From Shewanella oneidensis MR-1 (GTDB taxonomy: Bacteria > Pseudomonadota > Gammaproteobacteria > Enterobacterales > Shewanellaceae), in assembly GCF_000146165.2 (NCBI RefSeq), contig NC_004347.2, positions 1,860,001 through 1,924,000 on the forward strand: a stretch of 64,000 bases of DNA, written 5' to 3'. The notes beneath the pieces were generated by a model. It saw nothing but the letters and a program-made list of their open reading frames with translations. It was not told where the DNA came from and searched no databases. A program made the position numbers and the translations under genes. Shown here piece by piece: positions 1 to 9,579 of the stretch; positions within the stretch are counted from its first letter, which is position 1, and the number at the start of each line of letters is the position of its first letter.

Positions 1-1363
1 CTGCACAGTCTACAAACTTACCTTCGCTAGAACACATTGACCAACCTACAAAGCTAAATGCTGTGTCGCTGTCTGCGCCGTTTTGGCCAAGTTTGAGGTC
101 TTTAGTAGTGGTATAAACCAGTTTGCCAGCATCATTGATAGTAGCTTTTGGATCAAGAGCTCCATTTTTGATTGCAAATATTGAATCTTTGCCACTATAA
201 CCTAAGGTTGCATTATTAGGACCAACGTTGGTGATGATCTCTAAGCGTTGCACTTTAGGCAGGATGGTCTTGAGATCAACAGCAGTACCGTTCGCATCTA
301 CAACTTGAACACTAATTGTGGCTGCTTTAGTTTCGGTATTAATTGTCGAGGTAGTCTCGATACCGTATTGATTAATCAAGTTCTTAGTTGCGGTGGTTTT
401 GGCTGTGTGTAACTCAGCAGTCCAGTCGCTGTTATGGCAGGCGATACAGTTGGAGTTATCGAGTTGTTGAGAGTGGCCTTTACCCGCAGCAAAATCGATG
501 TCTACGTGACAGCTAGAACAGACTTCCATTGTTGGAATACGTGACCAGTTTTTTGCCTCGGTGAGCATGTCGGATTCAACGTGACAAACTTGGCAATTAT
601 CTTGGACAATATTTTGTGCAACTGTAGGGATTTTATTGTCTTTGCCCCAAGCTTTGTTGGCATTATGCACATTGTGAATTAAGTGACTAAAGGCGACATG
701 GGGTTTGCCGCGACCATCCGCAAACTCTTGAGTGTGGCAAGAAATACAAGTTTCGACTTCAGTAGCTTGGTGATAAATCTTTTCACCTTCTACGTGGCAA
801 GAAGCACATACTTCGTGGCTAACGATATTTTTTGTATATTGCGGCGCATTACCTTGGCCGTCGAAATCTTCAACCATTTCGGCAACGGGAACGGTCGTTC
901 CGTCTGCTAATTTACCCGCAGCAGAAACAACGTTAAAGCGTTGCGTTAATTGAGCATTAAAGACCTTATTACTATCGAAGGCGTCGAATTTAAAGGTATA
1001 GCTACCGTTTTTATTATCGACATAGCTCTTTGATGAGCCTAAGCCTTGCCAGTTAGCGCTATTACCTGGGCCTGTCGCCCCTTCCGGTATTAATTGCAGT
1101 GCTTTTTTGATTTCTAAATTTGCGAGACCAATCACTGGCATGTCGGCTTCGTTAGTGGCGAAAACAGTGACCATAGGTGCACCATTTTCATAGCTTACTT
1201 TAGTGATATCTAGGTTTAACGTCTGGATGCTACCTGCTGGCTCACCACCATCACTACCATCATTGCCGTTATTACCATCGCTTCCACCACAGCCGGTTAA
1301 GGCCATTGTGACGGCACTTGCTGCGAGCAGCAGTGCGATTTTTGATTTTTGTGCGTTCATCAT
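1..1363 (-). CDS. mtrC: Outer-membrane decaheme c-type cytochrome MtrC (N-terminal part; 3' end outside the window)
   Basis: Cell-surface lipoprotein cytochrome that is the terminal reductase of the MtrCAB conduit, passing electrons to Fe(III)/Mn(IV) oxides, flavins and electrodes. Reading the minus strand from ATGATG at 1363, I see a lipoprotein signal with the lipobox cysteine at about residue 25 (ALTGC), a Gly/Asp/Asn-rich linker, a beta domain, then five CXXCH heme motifs (CASCH, CISCH, CQVCH, CSSCH, CIACH), followed by the start of the second beta domain. About 454 codons are present; the second pentaheme domain lies beyond the window edge. It follows omcA, and omcA has its own terminator, so mtrC probably has its own promoter. 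The sequence agrees with S. oneidensis MtrC as I remember it. MtrA and MtrB would be expected further left. Confidence 0.94.
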   Translation of the reverse strand, partial: MMNAQKSKIALLLAASAVTMALTGCGGSDGNNGNDGSDGGEPAGSIQTLNLDITKVSYENGAPMVTVFATNEADMPVIGLANLEIKKALQLIPEGATGPGNSANWQGLGSSKSYVDNKNGSYTFKFDAFDSNKVFNAQLTQRFNVVSAAGKLADGTTVPVAEMVEDFDGQGNAPQYTKNIVSHEVCASCHVEGEKIYHQATEVETCISCHTQEFADGRGKPHVAFSHLIHNVHNANKAWGKDNKIPTVAQNIVQDNCQVCHVESDMLTEAKNWSRIPTMEVCSSCHVDIDFAAGKGHSQQLDNSNCIACHNSDWTAELHTAKTTATKNLINQYGIETTSTINTETKAATISVQVVDANGTAVDLKTILPKVQRLEIITNVGPNNATLGYSGKDSIFAIKNGALDPKATINDAGKLVYTTTKDLKLGQNGADSDTAFSFVGWSMCSSEGKFVDCA

Positions 1364-1534
1364 TTTTTTCCCTGCATAGGTTTGGCATTGCTTAACCGCT
1401 ATGCTCTAGCGCCAACAGATTCTATGTCTGTGTATTTGATCACTAGAAGCGACTTAAGTGGATGCTGGAAATAGAATTCCCCAAGGAAAGGCTAACCCAA
1501 CATGCCGTTAAAATCTTCTAAGCCTTTGCTAATG

Positions 1535-1550
1535 TGTGACTTGGATCTTT
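1535..1550. promoter_or_regulatory. Weak CRP-like half-site upstream of mtrC
   Basis: TGTGA, six bases, then TCTTT. One arm matches the CRP consensus TGTGA-N6-TCACA perfectly and the other poorly. CRP is known to control the mtr/omc genes in S. oneidensis. The distance of about 170 bp from the mtrC start is plausible, but the match alone is weak. Confidence 0.3.
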
Positions 1551-1629
1551 CTATTTCTAAAGAGGTAGTTAAACCACAAGGGAAAAACAAATTGAGAGCA
1601 AAAAAACAACAGATAGTGAGGTGGAAATA

Positions 1630-1660
1630 AAAAGAGAGAGGGGATACCTCTCTCTTTAAG
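1630..1660 (-). terminator. Rho-independent terminator of omcA
   Basis: Read on the minus strand, an 11-bp stem (AAAGAGAGAGG with its complement) closes a short loop and is followed by a T-rich run, about 35 nt after the omcA stop codon. It separates omcA from mtrC transcription at least partly. Confidence 0.85.
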
Positions 1661-1692
1661 TTTCGTCTCTCGATTCAGATAATTATATCGAC

Positions 1693-3900
1693 TTAGTTAC
1701 CGTGTGCTTCCATCAATTGCGATGGAGTATGGCACGTTGCACAGCTTTCAGATGCACGAGTTTGAACATCTGCAGCACTAGTACCATTTAAGATACCGCC
1801 GTTAGTTTCAATATGAGACTTGGCTGCATCAGACAGATACTTCTGGTGGCAACTTAAGCATGCGCCAGCATCGGAAGATACCCAAATTACGGCACCATTG
1901 TTCTTAATATCGCCGTAAAGCCATGCGCGCTCTGGCGATCTGCCTAAAGCGATACCCGTTACTACGTTGGATTTATCAGCAGTATGACATGTTGCACAAT
2001 CGGTTTTTAGTACAGTGCCAGATTGTACGCCTGCATATTTCAGATAATGGCCTTCACTTTCGTGGGCTTTCCACGCAAAGCTCGTTGGAACTTTAGTTCC
2101 TGGGTAAGTGTTGTCAGTTTTTAAACCCTTATCAGGAGTATGACAAGCTTGACAGTTAACGCCGTTGTCATAATGAACAATTTCCTTGTTATGGCAACCT
2201 GAACACTTAGCTGTATCGATAATCGCTCTACGTTTTTCAGCGGCAGAATTGGTATCCGTTCCATTCCATTTGAAACGGAATGGTTGGTCTTGGATGTAAG
2301 CGTAGCGAGTATCGGTAGAACATGGGGTCGCTACAACATCTTCAACGCCGTATCCACCTTTGTTAAAACAGGTTGCTACACCAGCATACAACTCAACATT
2401 CATACCAGTTAGATCAGCTGGCAGCTTTAAGTTGCTATTTGTACTGTCAATAGTGAAGGTTTTAGTTGCTTCGTTGTAAGTTGAAACCTTCGAATTTGAT
2501 AATGCAAAGCCACGATCACTATATCTGCTACCTGCGGTATAAGCAGGGTAATCTTTATCTATTCCCCATGAGAAATAGATACTCGATTTAGTGTATGCAC
2601 TCGGATCCGAAATAAATTCCTTGCCGATAGGTTGATCTTTATTATCAAGAATTTGTACATCGAATGTTAGGGCATTATTTTTAATACCAATGTTGCTGAA
2701 TTTCGCTTTATAACCAAGGCTATCGTTATAAGCTTTCATTACATCGCCATGACGTTTAGCTGCACTTCCCGTACCGCCGTAAGGCTTGGTTGCATTGTGG
2801 CAAGCCATACAATCAGTGCTGCTATGGTGAGCAGATGGTTTTTCAGTGTGACAGCCAATACATGCTTGATTGCTTAAATCTGCTTTGAACAGATCGGCAT
2901 TAGCAGGTGCGCCAGCGCCTTCAACGTGACAGGCTGCACAATCTGCGGCTGGTTTTTGGGGGTAATGCACTTTGCCATAATCGATTACCTTACCGCCATA
3001 GCCAATAATTTTATATGGGGCAGGCACTTGTGCACCGGTAGCATCGAAGGTATGACGCTCGCCACCTTTATGGATAGCATGGATCATATAAGTAAATTCA
3101 ATGCTATTGCCTGATTCTGGATCACCAGAGGTTGCAGTGTGGCAAGATGCACAGTTTTCAATATCGATACGACGGCCACCATGCAGCGCTAAGCTTTCTG
3201 GTTGGTGACAGGTATAACATGCTTGAATAGAGACGACATTGCGAGTTTGAATGCCTTCTGTTTTACCTGTTGAAGGTTGCCAATCGAAATGCGCATTCGC
3301 CGCAAGTTGCGGTAGCTCAAGTTCCATGGTCGCACGTTGAGTGGCATCTGCACTGTAAGTGACTTTTACCGGCTCAGTCACATTGGCAACGTTAACTTGG
3401 TATGTATAACTGTAGCTACCATCGCCATGGTCTACTAAACAAGTGTCGCATTTATTGGCAGACTCAACGTTCGCTTGAAACTGGGTCGATGGATTGAGGT
3501 TATCAACGCCTGATGGAACGGTACCGGGTTCTTTCTTGGCATTGATATAAGCTTGCCATTGATAACCGCGGTCAGCTTCTGTTTCTCCCACTTTTTCTTT
3601 AACGGGAGTTAATTGCGCAATACCAAATCGCAAATCGTGATCTTTGGTTAAGCCTAATACTGCTACACCATTGGCATTTTCTAGGGTGAAGTTGACAGTG
3701 ACTTTACCTGCATCAACAGTGGCATTAGTGAATTTTGCTTTTAAGGTTGAGGTTGAGTTGATATTAACTCCAACAACGCCTGGTTTACCGTCTTCACCAT
3801 CTTTACCATCACTGCCACCGCAGCCAGTGAGAAGGAGTGAAAGTAAACCGGCACCCAACATCGCTTTTGTTGCGGTATTGAAATTGAACCGTTTCATCAT
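1693..3900 (-). CDS. omcA: Outer-membrane decaheme c-type cytochrome OmcA
   Basis: Cell-surface lipoprotein that, with MtrC, delivers respiratory electrons to minerals, soluble flavins and other extracellular acceptors. The protein of 735 residues has a lipobox cysteine at residue 27 (LLTGC), a Gly/Asp/Lys-rich linker, and ten CXXCH motifs in two clusters of five (CYTCH, CASCH, CAACH, CIGCH, CMACH; then CSGCH, CQACH, CATCH, CLSCH, CATCH) separated by beta-sheet sequence. A Thr-Pro-Ser triplet directly after the last heme motif corresponds to the hematite-binding motif described for OmcA. I chose the ATGATG at 3900 rather than the in-frame ATG at 3915, because a GCAGGGAAA ribosome site lies just upstream and mtrC starts the same way. 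Confidence 0.97.
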   Translation of the reverse strand: MMKRFNFNTATKAMLGAGLLSLLLTGCGGSDGKDGEDGKPGVVGVNINSTSTLKAKFTNATVDAGKVTVNFTLENANGVAVLGLTKDHDLRFGIAQLTPVKEKVGETEADRGYQWQAYINAKKEPGTVPSGVDNLNPSTQFQANVESANKCDTCLVDHGDGSYSYTYQVNVANVTEPVKVTYSADATQRATMELELPQLAANAHFDWQPSTGKTEGIQTRNVVSIQACYTCHQPESLALHGGRRIDIENCASCHTATSGDPESGNSIEFTYMIHAIHKGGERHTFDATGAQVPAPYKIIGYGGKVIDYGKVHYPQKPAADCAACHVEGAGAPANADLFKADLSNQACIGCHTEKPSAHHSSTDCMACHNATKPYGGTGSAAKRHGDVMKAYNDSLGYKAKFSNIGIKNNALTFDVQILDNKDQPIGKEFISDPSAYTKSSIYFSWGIDKDYPAYTAGSRYSDRGFALSNSKVSTYNEATKTFTIDSTNSNLKLPADLTGMNVELYAGVATCFNKGGYGVEDVVATPCSTDTRYAYIQDQPFRFKWNGTDTNSAAEKRRAIIDTAKCSGCHNKEIVHYDNGVNCQACHTPDKGLKTDNTYPGTKVPTSFAWKAHESEGHYLKYAGVQSGTVLKTDCATCHTADKSNVVTGIALGRSPERAWLYGDIKNNGAVIWVSSDAGACLSCHQKYLSDAAKSHIETNGGILNGTSAADVQTRASESCATCHTPSQLMEAHGN

Positions 3901-3970
3901 GATATTTCCCTGCAATAGTTTTAATCATCATTAAACACATATCAAATAAGAACAAATCTCATTAGTCGTA

Positions 3971-4010
3971 TTTAATGTGTGGAATTAGATCCCACCTGTA
4001 AGGCTAACTA
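3971..4010 (-). promoter_or_regulatory. omcA 5' leader block shared with mtrC
   Basis: On the minus strand this stretch begins TTAGCCTTA and continues into a GGTGGGATCTAATTCCA-like block that can be aligned with the leader of mtrC at 1451-1500 (TTAGCCTTT, then TTGGGGAATTCTATTTCCA). Both lie roughly 70-110 bp before the start codons. It may be part of a duplicated promoter or untranslated leader. Confidence 0.4.
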
Positions 4011-4046
4011 AGTCATTGGTATTTATCAGTCACTTTAAGCGGGTAA

Positions 4047-4062
4047 TGTGATTGAGATCTGA
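4047..4062. promoter_or_regulatory. CRP-like site upstream of omcA
   Basis: TGTGA-TTGAGA-TCTGA matches nine of ten conserved positions of the CRP palindrome TGTGA-N6-TCACA if TC-GA is scored loosely, eight if scored strictly. It lies about 150 bp upstream of the omcA start codon, between omcA and mtrF. CRP dependence of omcA is established in S. oneidensis; assignment to this site is inference. Confidence 0.5.
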
Positions 4063-4117
4063 CTATTTCTTTTGAGGTAGATAACAGCATCATCTGAGTT
4101 CCTTTTATATTGGCAGT

Positions 4118-4138
4118 TGCAGGCCTTTTGGGCCTGCA
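4118..4138 (-). terminator. Hairpin after mtrF, weak terminator or attenuator
   Basis: A perfect 8-bp stem (TGCAGGCC with GGCCTGCA, 5-nt loop) begins 9 nt after the mtrF stop codon. On the minus strand it is not followed by a clear T run, so termination may be partial or the hairpin may protect the mRNA 3' end. Confidence 0.5.
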
Positions 4139-4146
4139 TCATCGAG

Positions 4147-6066
4147 TTAGTTTATTGGATGGACTTTGAGTACGTCGGCGACAGTGCCTTGTCCGTGGCA
4201 AAATGCACAGGTTTCAGTGCCTGCGGTTGCATCGGCTTTGGTTCCGGCAAACACTGCACCTTGTTGCCTCATATGATTTTGAGTTGCATCACTTGAGTGA
4301 CAATTGCTACATACAGCGGCAATTGGACTGGTGAAGGTGCCATTGTTAAGCGCGAGAGGTTGAACGGCCGCATTTAAGGGGAGGGCTACAGTAGAGATAC
4401 CTGTCGAATCGTTGATGTGGCATTGGGCGCAATTACCGATATTCCCAGGGTAATTGAGGTCTTCAAAACCTGCAAATTGGCTGCTATGGAGCCCGTGGAT
4501 TAACTGTTTAAAATCAAAAGATGTCATCGATGGGTTGGTTGCTGTGGCGTCGGCGAGCATATTCGGATTGTGGCAGAGCTGACATTGACCCGCTAAATCG
4601 TTGCGGGCGCCATGGATGTTTAATTGCTGATCGCCATGGCAGCTAGCACATTTTGCATTACTGATGACTTCGCGTCTGCCTGTGGTGGTTAATGCAGACA
4701 TATTGAAGTAACTGTGACTTGATTTGATCACAAGCACTTCTGCCAGTTCGGTGCTGCAATCCACTAAGACACTATCTTTTGCGCACACTCGACCTTGAAT
4801 GGCCAATCCGCCACGGTCGGACTCAGTACCTGCGGGTACTGTGAGACCTGAAATATTGTAGCTGTATGTTCCATTGCTTCCTGCTATGGGGGTTGATTCC
4901 GGAAGTCTAATCGAGCGAGCAGAACGGCTGCTGTAGTCGAAGCTGGTTCCCCAGTTAGCATAAATCCTTAAGTCACTAATAAATTTTAATTTATCGGCGC
5001 TATCAGCATAAGCGGTTCCTGTGGTTGGGTTGGTTAGGCTCACCGCGACCGTGATTGTGCCATTGGCATCCATACTGGCACTGCTGATGCTTGCATTAAA
5101 CTGAGCCAAGGCAGAGGTTTGAGCTGCATTACTGTGCACGTTTGCCGTCCAATCTGCATTGTGACAGGCAACGCAATTGCTATTATCCGTTTGCGCTGGG
5201 TGGCCTTGACCCGCAGGGAAATTGATTTGAGTATGACATGCACCGCAGGCTTCCATGGTCGGTACTCGGTACCAATTTTGACGATCGGCCAAATCAGGGT
5301 TATCAGCATGGCAAGTCTGGCAATTACTGATGGATTGAGGGAATCCGGTTAAATGTTTACTGTGGATCATTTGCGGGAAAATATCCGCGGCATTGCTGAC
5401 TTTTTTACTGTTATGGCAGGTCACACAGGTTTCAACTTGATTATAACGTCCTCCATGGAAAGCCAAATTACTATGGCAACTATTACAAGTGTCGATCGAG
5501 ACTAAGTTACGGGTATAGGCCAGCATATTGCCTGAGGACTGCCAATCATAATGTTGGTTGGTTATAGGGAGTACAGTGCCATCGGCGAGCGCATCACCAC
5601 CGATTTTTATCACTAAGCGTTGGGTGGCATCACTTAGAAATGTCACCCCATTCATGCCGTTGAATGTCGCACTAAAGCGATAACTATAATGGCCGTTTTT
5701 ATGATCGACGAAAGTGCCGGGACATGAAGCGGCGCAGGTTTCTGAGGTAAAATGCTGCCACTCACTACTATTGCCAGCGCCTGTAGCGCCTTGAGGCAGT
5801 AATTGCGCAGCGATAAAGGTGGCGGAAGGAATACCCACTACGGCTTGGTTTTCTTGGTTGCTGACTTGATAATCAACTTGGGCAATACCATCGCTGATGG
5901 CGACTTTATCTACACTGATATTTAGGCTGCTGATTGTCATTGCCGGAGGTTTACCTGGCTCGCCGGGTGAGCCATCATCACCATCACTGCCTCCACAGGC
6001 AGAGAGTAGCGTGGCAATGAGCAGCATCAGACTGTATTGCGTGGTAAAGCTTGCAAACTTATTCAT
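4147..6066 (-). CDS. mtrF: Outer-membrane decaheme c-type cytochrome MtrF
   Basis: Paralogue of MtrC and surface terminus of the MtrDEF conduit, which can partly replace MtrCAB in Fe(III) and flavin reduction. The 639-residue protein carries a lipobox at residues 21-24 (LSAC), a Gly/Asp-rich linker, a beta domain, five CXXCH motifs (CNSCH, CVTCH, CQTCH, CGACH, CVACH), a second beta domain and five more (CASCH, CQLCH, CAQCH, CSNCH, CAFCH). The ATG at 6066 has an AAGGATAG ribosome site. It is last in the mtrD-mtrE-mtrF unit: mtrE stops 35 bp upstream, consistent with cotranscription. Confidence 0.95.
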   Translation of the reverse strand: MNKFASFTTQYSLMLLIATLLSACGGSDGDDGSPGEPGKPPAMTISSLNISVDKVAISDGIAQVDYQVSNQENQAVVGIPSATFIAAQLLPQGATGAGNSSEWQHFTSETCAASCPGTFVDHKNGHYSYRFSATFNGMNGVTFLSDATQRLVIKIGGDALADGTVLPITNQHYDWQSSGNMLAYTRNLVSIDTCNSCHSNLAFHGGRYNQVETCVTCHNSKKVSNAADIFPQMIHSKHLTGFPQSISNCQTCHADNPDLADRQNWYRVPTMEACGACHTQINFPAGQGHPAQTDNSNCVACHNADWTANVHSNAAQTSALAQFNASISSASMDANGTITVAVSLTNPTTGTAYADSADKLKFISDLRIYANWGTSFDYSSRSARSIRLPESTPIAGSNGTYSYNISGLTVPAGTESDRGGLAIQGRVCAKDSVLVDCSTELAEVLVIKSSHSYFNMSALTTTGRREVISNAKCASCHGDQQLNIHGARNDLAGQCQLCHNPNMLADATATNPSMTSFDFKQLIHGLHSSQFAGFEDLNYPGNIGNCAQCHINDSTGISTVALPLNAAVQPLALNNGTFTSPIAAVCSNCHSSDATQNHMRQQGAVFAGTKADATAGTETCAFCHGQGTVADVLKVHPIN

Positions 6067-6101
6067 AATTCTATCCTTGGAATACCCTGTCAGTGCCTAA
6101 G

Positions 6102-8240
6102 TTACATTTGGTAGCTTAAGGTCAAACCTAAGTAATGCGCATTGTAGTCGCGGCTGATGTCGCCAAAACTGAGTACGTTAGGAATGGTGTCCCACGTGGT
6201 ATTTTGGTTTTGCCAGCTTGCATCTTGATATTTCTCAAATAGCCAATCGAACCGTAACGACATGCTGTCGGCCAGTTTGTATTTGGCATAGGCGTTAATA
6301 TTGTGCTTACGGTTGTAATAGTCGCCGTAGGGACTGGTGATTCCGTAGGTGACTTCGGTATCGCTTTGACCGTCGGAATAGCTATAGTCCAAGCCAAGAT
6401 CTAAATGGTTATCCAGCAGATTTTGATAGACGACGCCAGTGCCAATCAGAGTCGACTTTTCTTCTGCAGTACTATACCAATCAGGCGTTGAGAAGCGATT
6501 ACTGCCCGCTTGATCTGAGTCACGCCAGTCTTGGTTGAGGTATGCATTTAAACTCAAGTTGTCGGCGATAAGATATTGGGCAGAAACATCGTAGCCTAGG
6601 TAAGAAACGTGGGTAAGTCCGACAGATGTATGGTTATAGTCATCGTCGACGTTATGTAAACTCGCACCGACAGAGAGACCGATATCGCTTTGATAGTCAG
6701 TATGCAGGGTGACTTTTTGGCGTTTGCGATCTGCAAGATAAGACTTACGTAGCCAAGGATTACTCGGGCTTTGTGTGGTGGACACAGGATCATATTCGCT
6801 GCCATCACGTGTCAATGCTTCACCTTTTAACCAAGTGGACCAGCTTGGCGAATAACGATAGCTGAGTTTGGCAAAAACACCTGACTCATCGACAGATTGT
6901 CTATCTAACGCTGAATAATCGTTTGCATCGAGGCTGTAACCCGCTTCTGCGTATGCTGAAGGTGTTAGCCGATACTTACCTTTAAGCTCGAGTTTATTGC
7001 TGCGTTTATCGTAGAGGCTATTTTGTGCTGTGCCTTGATAAACACTGTCGGTCACCACCTGAGGAAAATCCAACTGAGTGGTCTTGTTATCCTTATCTTG
7101 ATAATGATAGTTGGCTTGAATGCTCAAATCTTGAGTGATACGGCCTGAATACTTGAGGAGCATCTCGAGAATATCCACTTGGCCATCAAGATTATCAGCA
7201 GGTAGCGTAGGGGCAGGGCCATTTATGGTGGCTGGAAGAAAAGCTTCATCCTGTGACATCTGGCTAATGCCTGCATGCATTAGAACATTATGGCCATTTT
7301 GGCCGCCACTCGCCTCGGCTGCAATACGATAAGCCTTATTATCGGGTTCGACGGCGTTTTGCCCATAGTAGGCTGCACCGAAAGTTGGTGTATAAGCCGA
7401 TTGCCATAATAGTGCCTGATGGTCATTTTTGTATTGGCTGATTTGGCTATTAATTCCTGCTTGCCAACCAATACCCCCAAAATAGATTCTGGCATCGATT
7501 TCATCGGTACTGTCATCTATCGGTTGTGCCAGCATTACACTGTTAGTAAGAATATTCGCGCTGGTCTTTTTAGCGCCGCTGCGATTCTCATGCTGATAGT
7601 TGATTGAGGCTTTATAGCGATTTGTGGATGAGATATGACCCGCATAGTAACCACCTAGGTTAAATCTATCTCGCTTAAGGCTTAAGTCCTGTTCGGCTAG
7701 GCTCGATTGCAGTAACGGCATGGATTGCGTGGTTGCGCCGGCTACCCAATTATCGGGTAGCAACATCTTGTCATTTTCAGCAATATAGGGGCTTTTTAGC
7801 TGATTATATTGATAATTTGCTAAGCCTTTATAGCCTAAATTGATTTGATAATGACCCAGTTGGCCTGTGGAGAGCTTGGCTGAACCAGTATCAAACCCGA
7901 GTTTATCTGCCATTAAGCTCGTTTGGTAACCACTCTCAGCTTTATATTTCATGTCGGCGCCTATCGCACCGACCAAGCCGTCTTTATCTATGCCTGTACG
8001 ATTACCAAAGCGGCTATCGTCACCATCATTGTGAGCAAGTGTGGCGCTGACATTACCTTGACGCCCTGTTTGGGGCTGACATTGTTTACAGCTCCACGCC
8101 TCATTTTTAACGCCACTGCGGTTGGCCTTTTGAATTTCATAACCTTCGGCATGAGCTGTATTTAGCACGCCACTCATTGTCCAAGCCAGAAGCGTGAGTG
8201 AGAAACAAACTTTAGGAGTCGATATATTCACTATTTGCAT
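6102..8240 (-). CDS. mtrE: Outer-membrane beta-barrel MtrE (MtrB-family porin sheath)
   Basis: Forms the transmembrane barrel that encloses the periplasmic decaheme MtrD and joins it to surface MtrF, so electrons can cross the outer membrane. The 712-residue protein has a signal peptide of about 31 residues (ending TAHA), then the CKQC pair at residues 51-54, the N-terminal CXXC typical of MtrB-type barrels, and a long series of aromatic-rich alternating strands ending in LGLTLSYQM. The start was moved inward from 8306 to the ATG at 8240, which has an AAGGGAAGGATC ribosome site and gives a proper signal peptide; the longer frame would overlap mtrD. It starts 13 bp after mtrD. Confidence 0.93.
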   Translation of the reverse strand: MQIVNISTPKVCFSLTLLAWTMSGVLNTAHAEGYEIQKANRSGVKNEAWSCKQCQPQTGRQGNVSATLAHNDGDDSRFGNRTGIDKDGLVGAIGADMKYKAESGYQTSLMADKLGFDTGSAKLSTGQLGHYQINLGYKGLANYQYNQLKSPYIAENDKMLLPDNWVAGATTQSMPLLQSSLAEQDLSLKRDRFNLGGYYAGHISSTNRYKASINYQHENRSGAKKTSANILTNSVMLAQPIDDSTDEIDARIYFGGIGWQAGINSQISQYKNDHQALLWQSAYTPTFGAAYYGQNAVEPDNKAYRIAAEASGGQNGHNVLMHAGISQMSQDEAFLPATINGPAPTLPADNLDGQVDILEMLLKYSGRITQDLSIQANYHYQDKDNKTTQLDFPQVVTDSVYQGTAQNSLYDKRSNKLELKGKYRLTPSAYAEAGYSLDANDYSALDRQSVDESGVFAKLSYRYSPSWSTWLKGEALTRDGSEYDPVSTTQSPSNPWLRKSYLADRKRQKVTLHTDYQSDIGLSVGASLHNVDDDYNHTSVGLTHVSYLGYDVSAQYLIADNLSLNAYLNQDWRDSDQAGSNRFSTPDWYSTAEEKSTLIGTGVVYQNLLDNHLDLGLDYSYSDGQSDTEVTYGITSPYGDYYNRKHNINAYAKYKLADSMSLRFDWLFEKYQDASWQNQNTTWDTIPNVLSFGDISRDYNAHYLGLTLSYQM

Positions 8241-8253
8241 GATCCTTCCCTTG

Positions 8254-9219
8254 TTATCTCTGCAGCAACTTGCCGGATGGGTGATTTGAACCATGCACTT
8301 GACCATGACAATTCATACAGGAATTACCCGAGGTGAAGGCGTTGGTTTGATTACCAAAGTAGGCATTACTACTATGGCCATCGGAGGCATGGCACTGCTG
8401 GCATAATTGAGGTGGTTTGCTGATTAACATTGACTCATTCACACTGCCGTGGGGGTTATGACAGTTGGCACAATTATCCGTAACAGGGGCATGTTCCCAG
8501 AGTTTAGGGCCACGTTTTTCGGCATGGCAGCTGTAGCAGTTTTCATTGACGGTCATTTGTTTCAAACTCGCATCATTCAAACTGCCATGGGGATTGTGGC
8601 AATCACTACAGACCATTTGTTGCCATTGCAAAGGGTGCGATGAGCGTTTGTGCATATCGGCTTTTTGTTGACTATGGCATTGGGTACAAATCGCGACTTC
8701 GTTGGCTTTGTCGCTGATGGGATCTTTTGCGACATGCACTTGGTGACAGCTACTGCAAGGAATATCGGCATTATCATGGTGGTTGCCTTTCCAAGCGATA
8801 CGTTGATCGTCGTTATGGCAGCTCATGCAGACACTATTTTGCTTTTGTGCGGGGACAGGGGAGTTCTGGCCAAAGGTGATCATCGGCTCTTTCCCACCTT
8901 TGTTATGATTACCCAGCGGGCCGTGGCAGGCCTCACATTGTAAGTCAGCCATGGGGGAATCTTTGATGTTGGGATTGCCATGAACGCCATCGAATATAGC
9001 CATGACAACTGCACTTTTCTTATGGCACATCAAGCAAGTGTCAGCGCCTTTGGCCGAGTATTTACCTTCGGCAAACTTCTTATCTAACGTTGCTACGACT
9101 TCCTCAGAGCTCTTATCATCCCAAGGCGTTGCTAAGGTTGAAAGGCTGAGAATCGATAACATTAATGTAAGCATAATTTGAGTTATGCTGTTGAACTTTA
9201 AACCAATATCCATGTCCAT
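8254..9219 (-). CDS. mtrD: Periplasmic decaheme c-type cytochrome MtrD (MtrA paralogue)
   Basis: Periplasmic electron carrier that sits in the MtrE barrel and feeds MtrF. The 321-residue protein has an N-terminal hydrophobic signal (about residues 12-30) and ten CXXCH motifs spread along its length (CLMCH, CEACH, CMSCH, CSSCH, CTQCH, CSDCH, CYSCH, CANCH, CQQCH, CMNCH), with the regular [11 protein letters not shown] spacing seen in MtrA/DmsE-type decahemes. Two in-frame ATGs occur at 9219 and 9213; a CGGGAAAA element precedes them. It is first in the mtrDEF unit and is transcribed divergently from feoAB. Confidence 0.93.
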   Translation of the reverse strand: MDMDIGLKFNSITQIMLTLMLSILSLSTLATPWDDKSSEEVVATLDKKFAEGKYSAKGADTCLMCHKKSAVVMAIFDGVHGNPNIKDSPMADLQCEACHGPLGNHNKGGKEPMITFGQNSPVPAQKQNSVCMSCHNDDQRIAWKGNHHDNADIPCSSCHQVHVAKDPISDKANEVAICTQCHSQQKADMHKRSSHPLQWQQMVCSDCHNPHGSLNDASLKQMTVNENCYSCHAEKRGPKLWEHAPVTDNCANCHNPHGSVNESMLISKPPQLCQQCHASDGHSSNAYFGNQTNAFTSGNSCMNCHGQVHGSNHPSGKLLQR

Positions 9220-9579
9220 TTTTCCCGAGTGCGTTTTATTTGTTATTTTTCAAGCTTTCGACATCACTAATTTAGTTGATTAATATTAGAACAGGTTTGT
9301 GACAGCTGCTTAACATATTTGGTCGACTTAACTGTAAAGAGGAATGATTCTGTAGGGATAAATGGTAAGTGTGAATTTGTGTCAAATTTTTAATTTGAAA
9401 TGACATTGTTTAAAGCTTGTTGAACTGGGTTTTACACTGAGGTAATAGCTGCGGCCTAGTTGGCATTTTTATTTTGGGCCAGGCGTTTATTCATAGAGAT
9501 TTTTGTCACATAATACCCAACACAATTGAAAACTATTATCGTTACCAGTCATAAAGGTTGATCTAGGTAAAGTTATTAG
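9220..9579. other. mtrD-feoA divergent intergenic region
   Basis: An AT-rich spacer between the divergent mtrDEF and feoAB units. It must contain both promoters. I see a candidate Fur site near the feoA side (separate entry) but no strong CRP or sigma-70 pair for mtrD, and no open reading frame worth calling. Confidence 0.5.
9522..9540. promoter_or_regulatory. Candidate Fur box upstream of feoA
   Basis: Aligning ACAATTGAAAACTATTATC with the 19-bp Fur consensus gives about 12 matches, with the right ATTATC half perfect. It lies about 105 bp upstream of the feoA start. Fur repression of feoAB is well established in gammaproteobacteria; this site is inferred only from the pattern. Confidence 0.4.

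Larger units (their letters stand above)
1364..1692. other. omcA-mtrC intergenic region (mtrC leader)
   Basis: This 329-bp gap holds the omcA terminator at its right end and, on the minus strand, the presumed mtrC promoter and 5' leader. The leader block near 1451-1500 and the ribosome-binding context before the ATGATG start resemble the omcA leader (see findings). I see no further open reading frame of merit. Confidence 0.6.

Noticed and set aside
683..910. 75-codon plus-strand open frame in mtrC
   Set aside because: It is opposite the five-heme domain of mtrC, whose CXXCH motifs are read on the minus strand.
9220..9520. CRP or EtrA sites for mtrD
   Set aside because: Only partial matches such as TGTGA-ATTTGT-GTCAA were seen; these are not better than chance in such AT-rich DNA.
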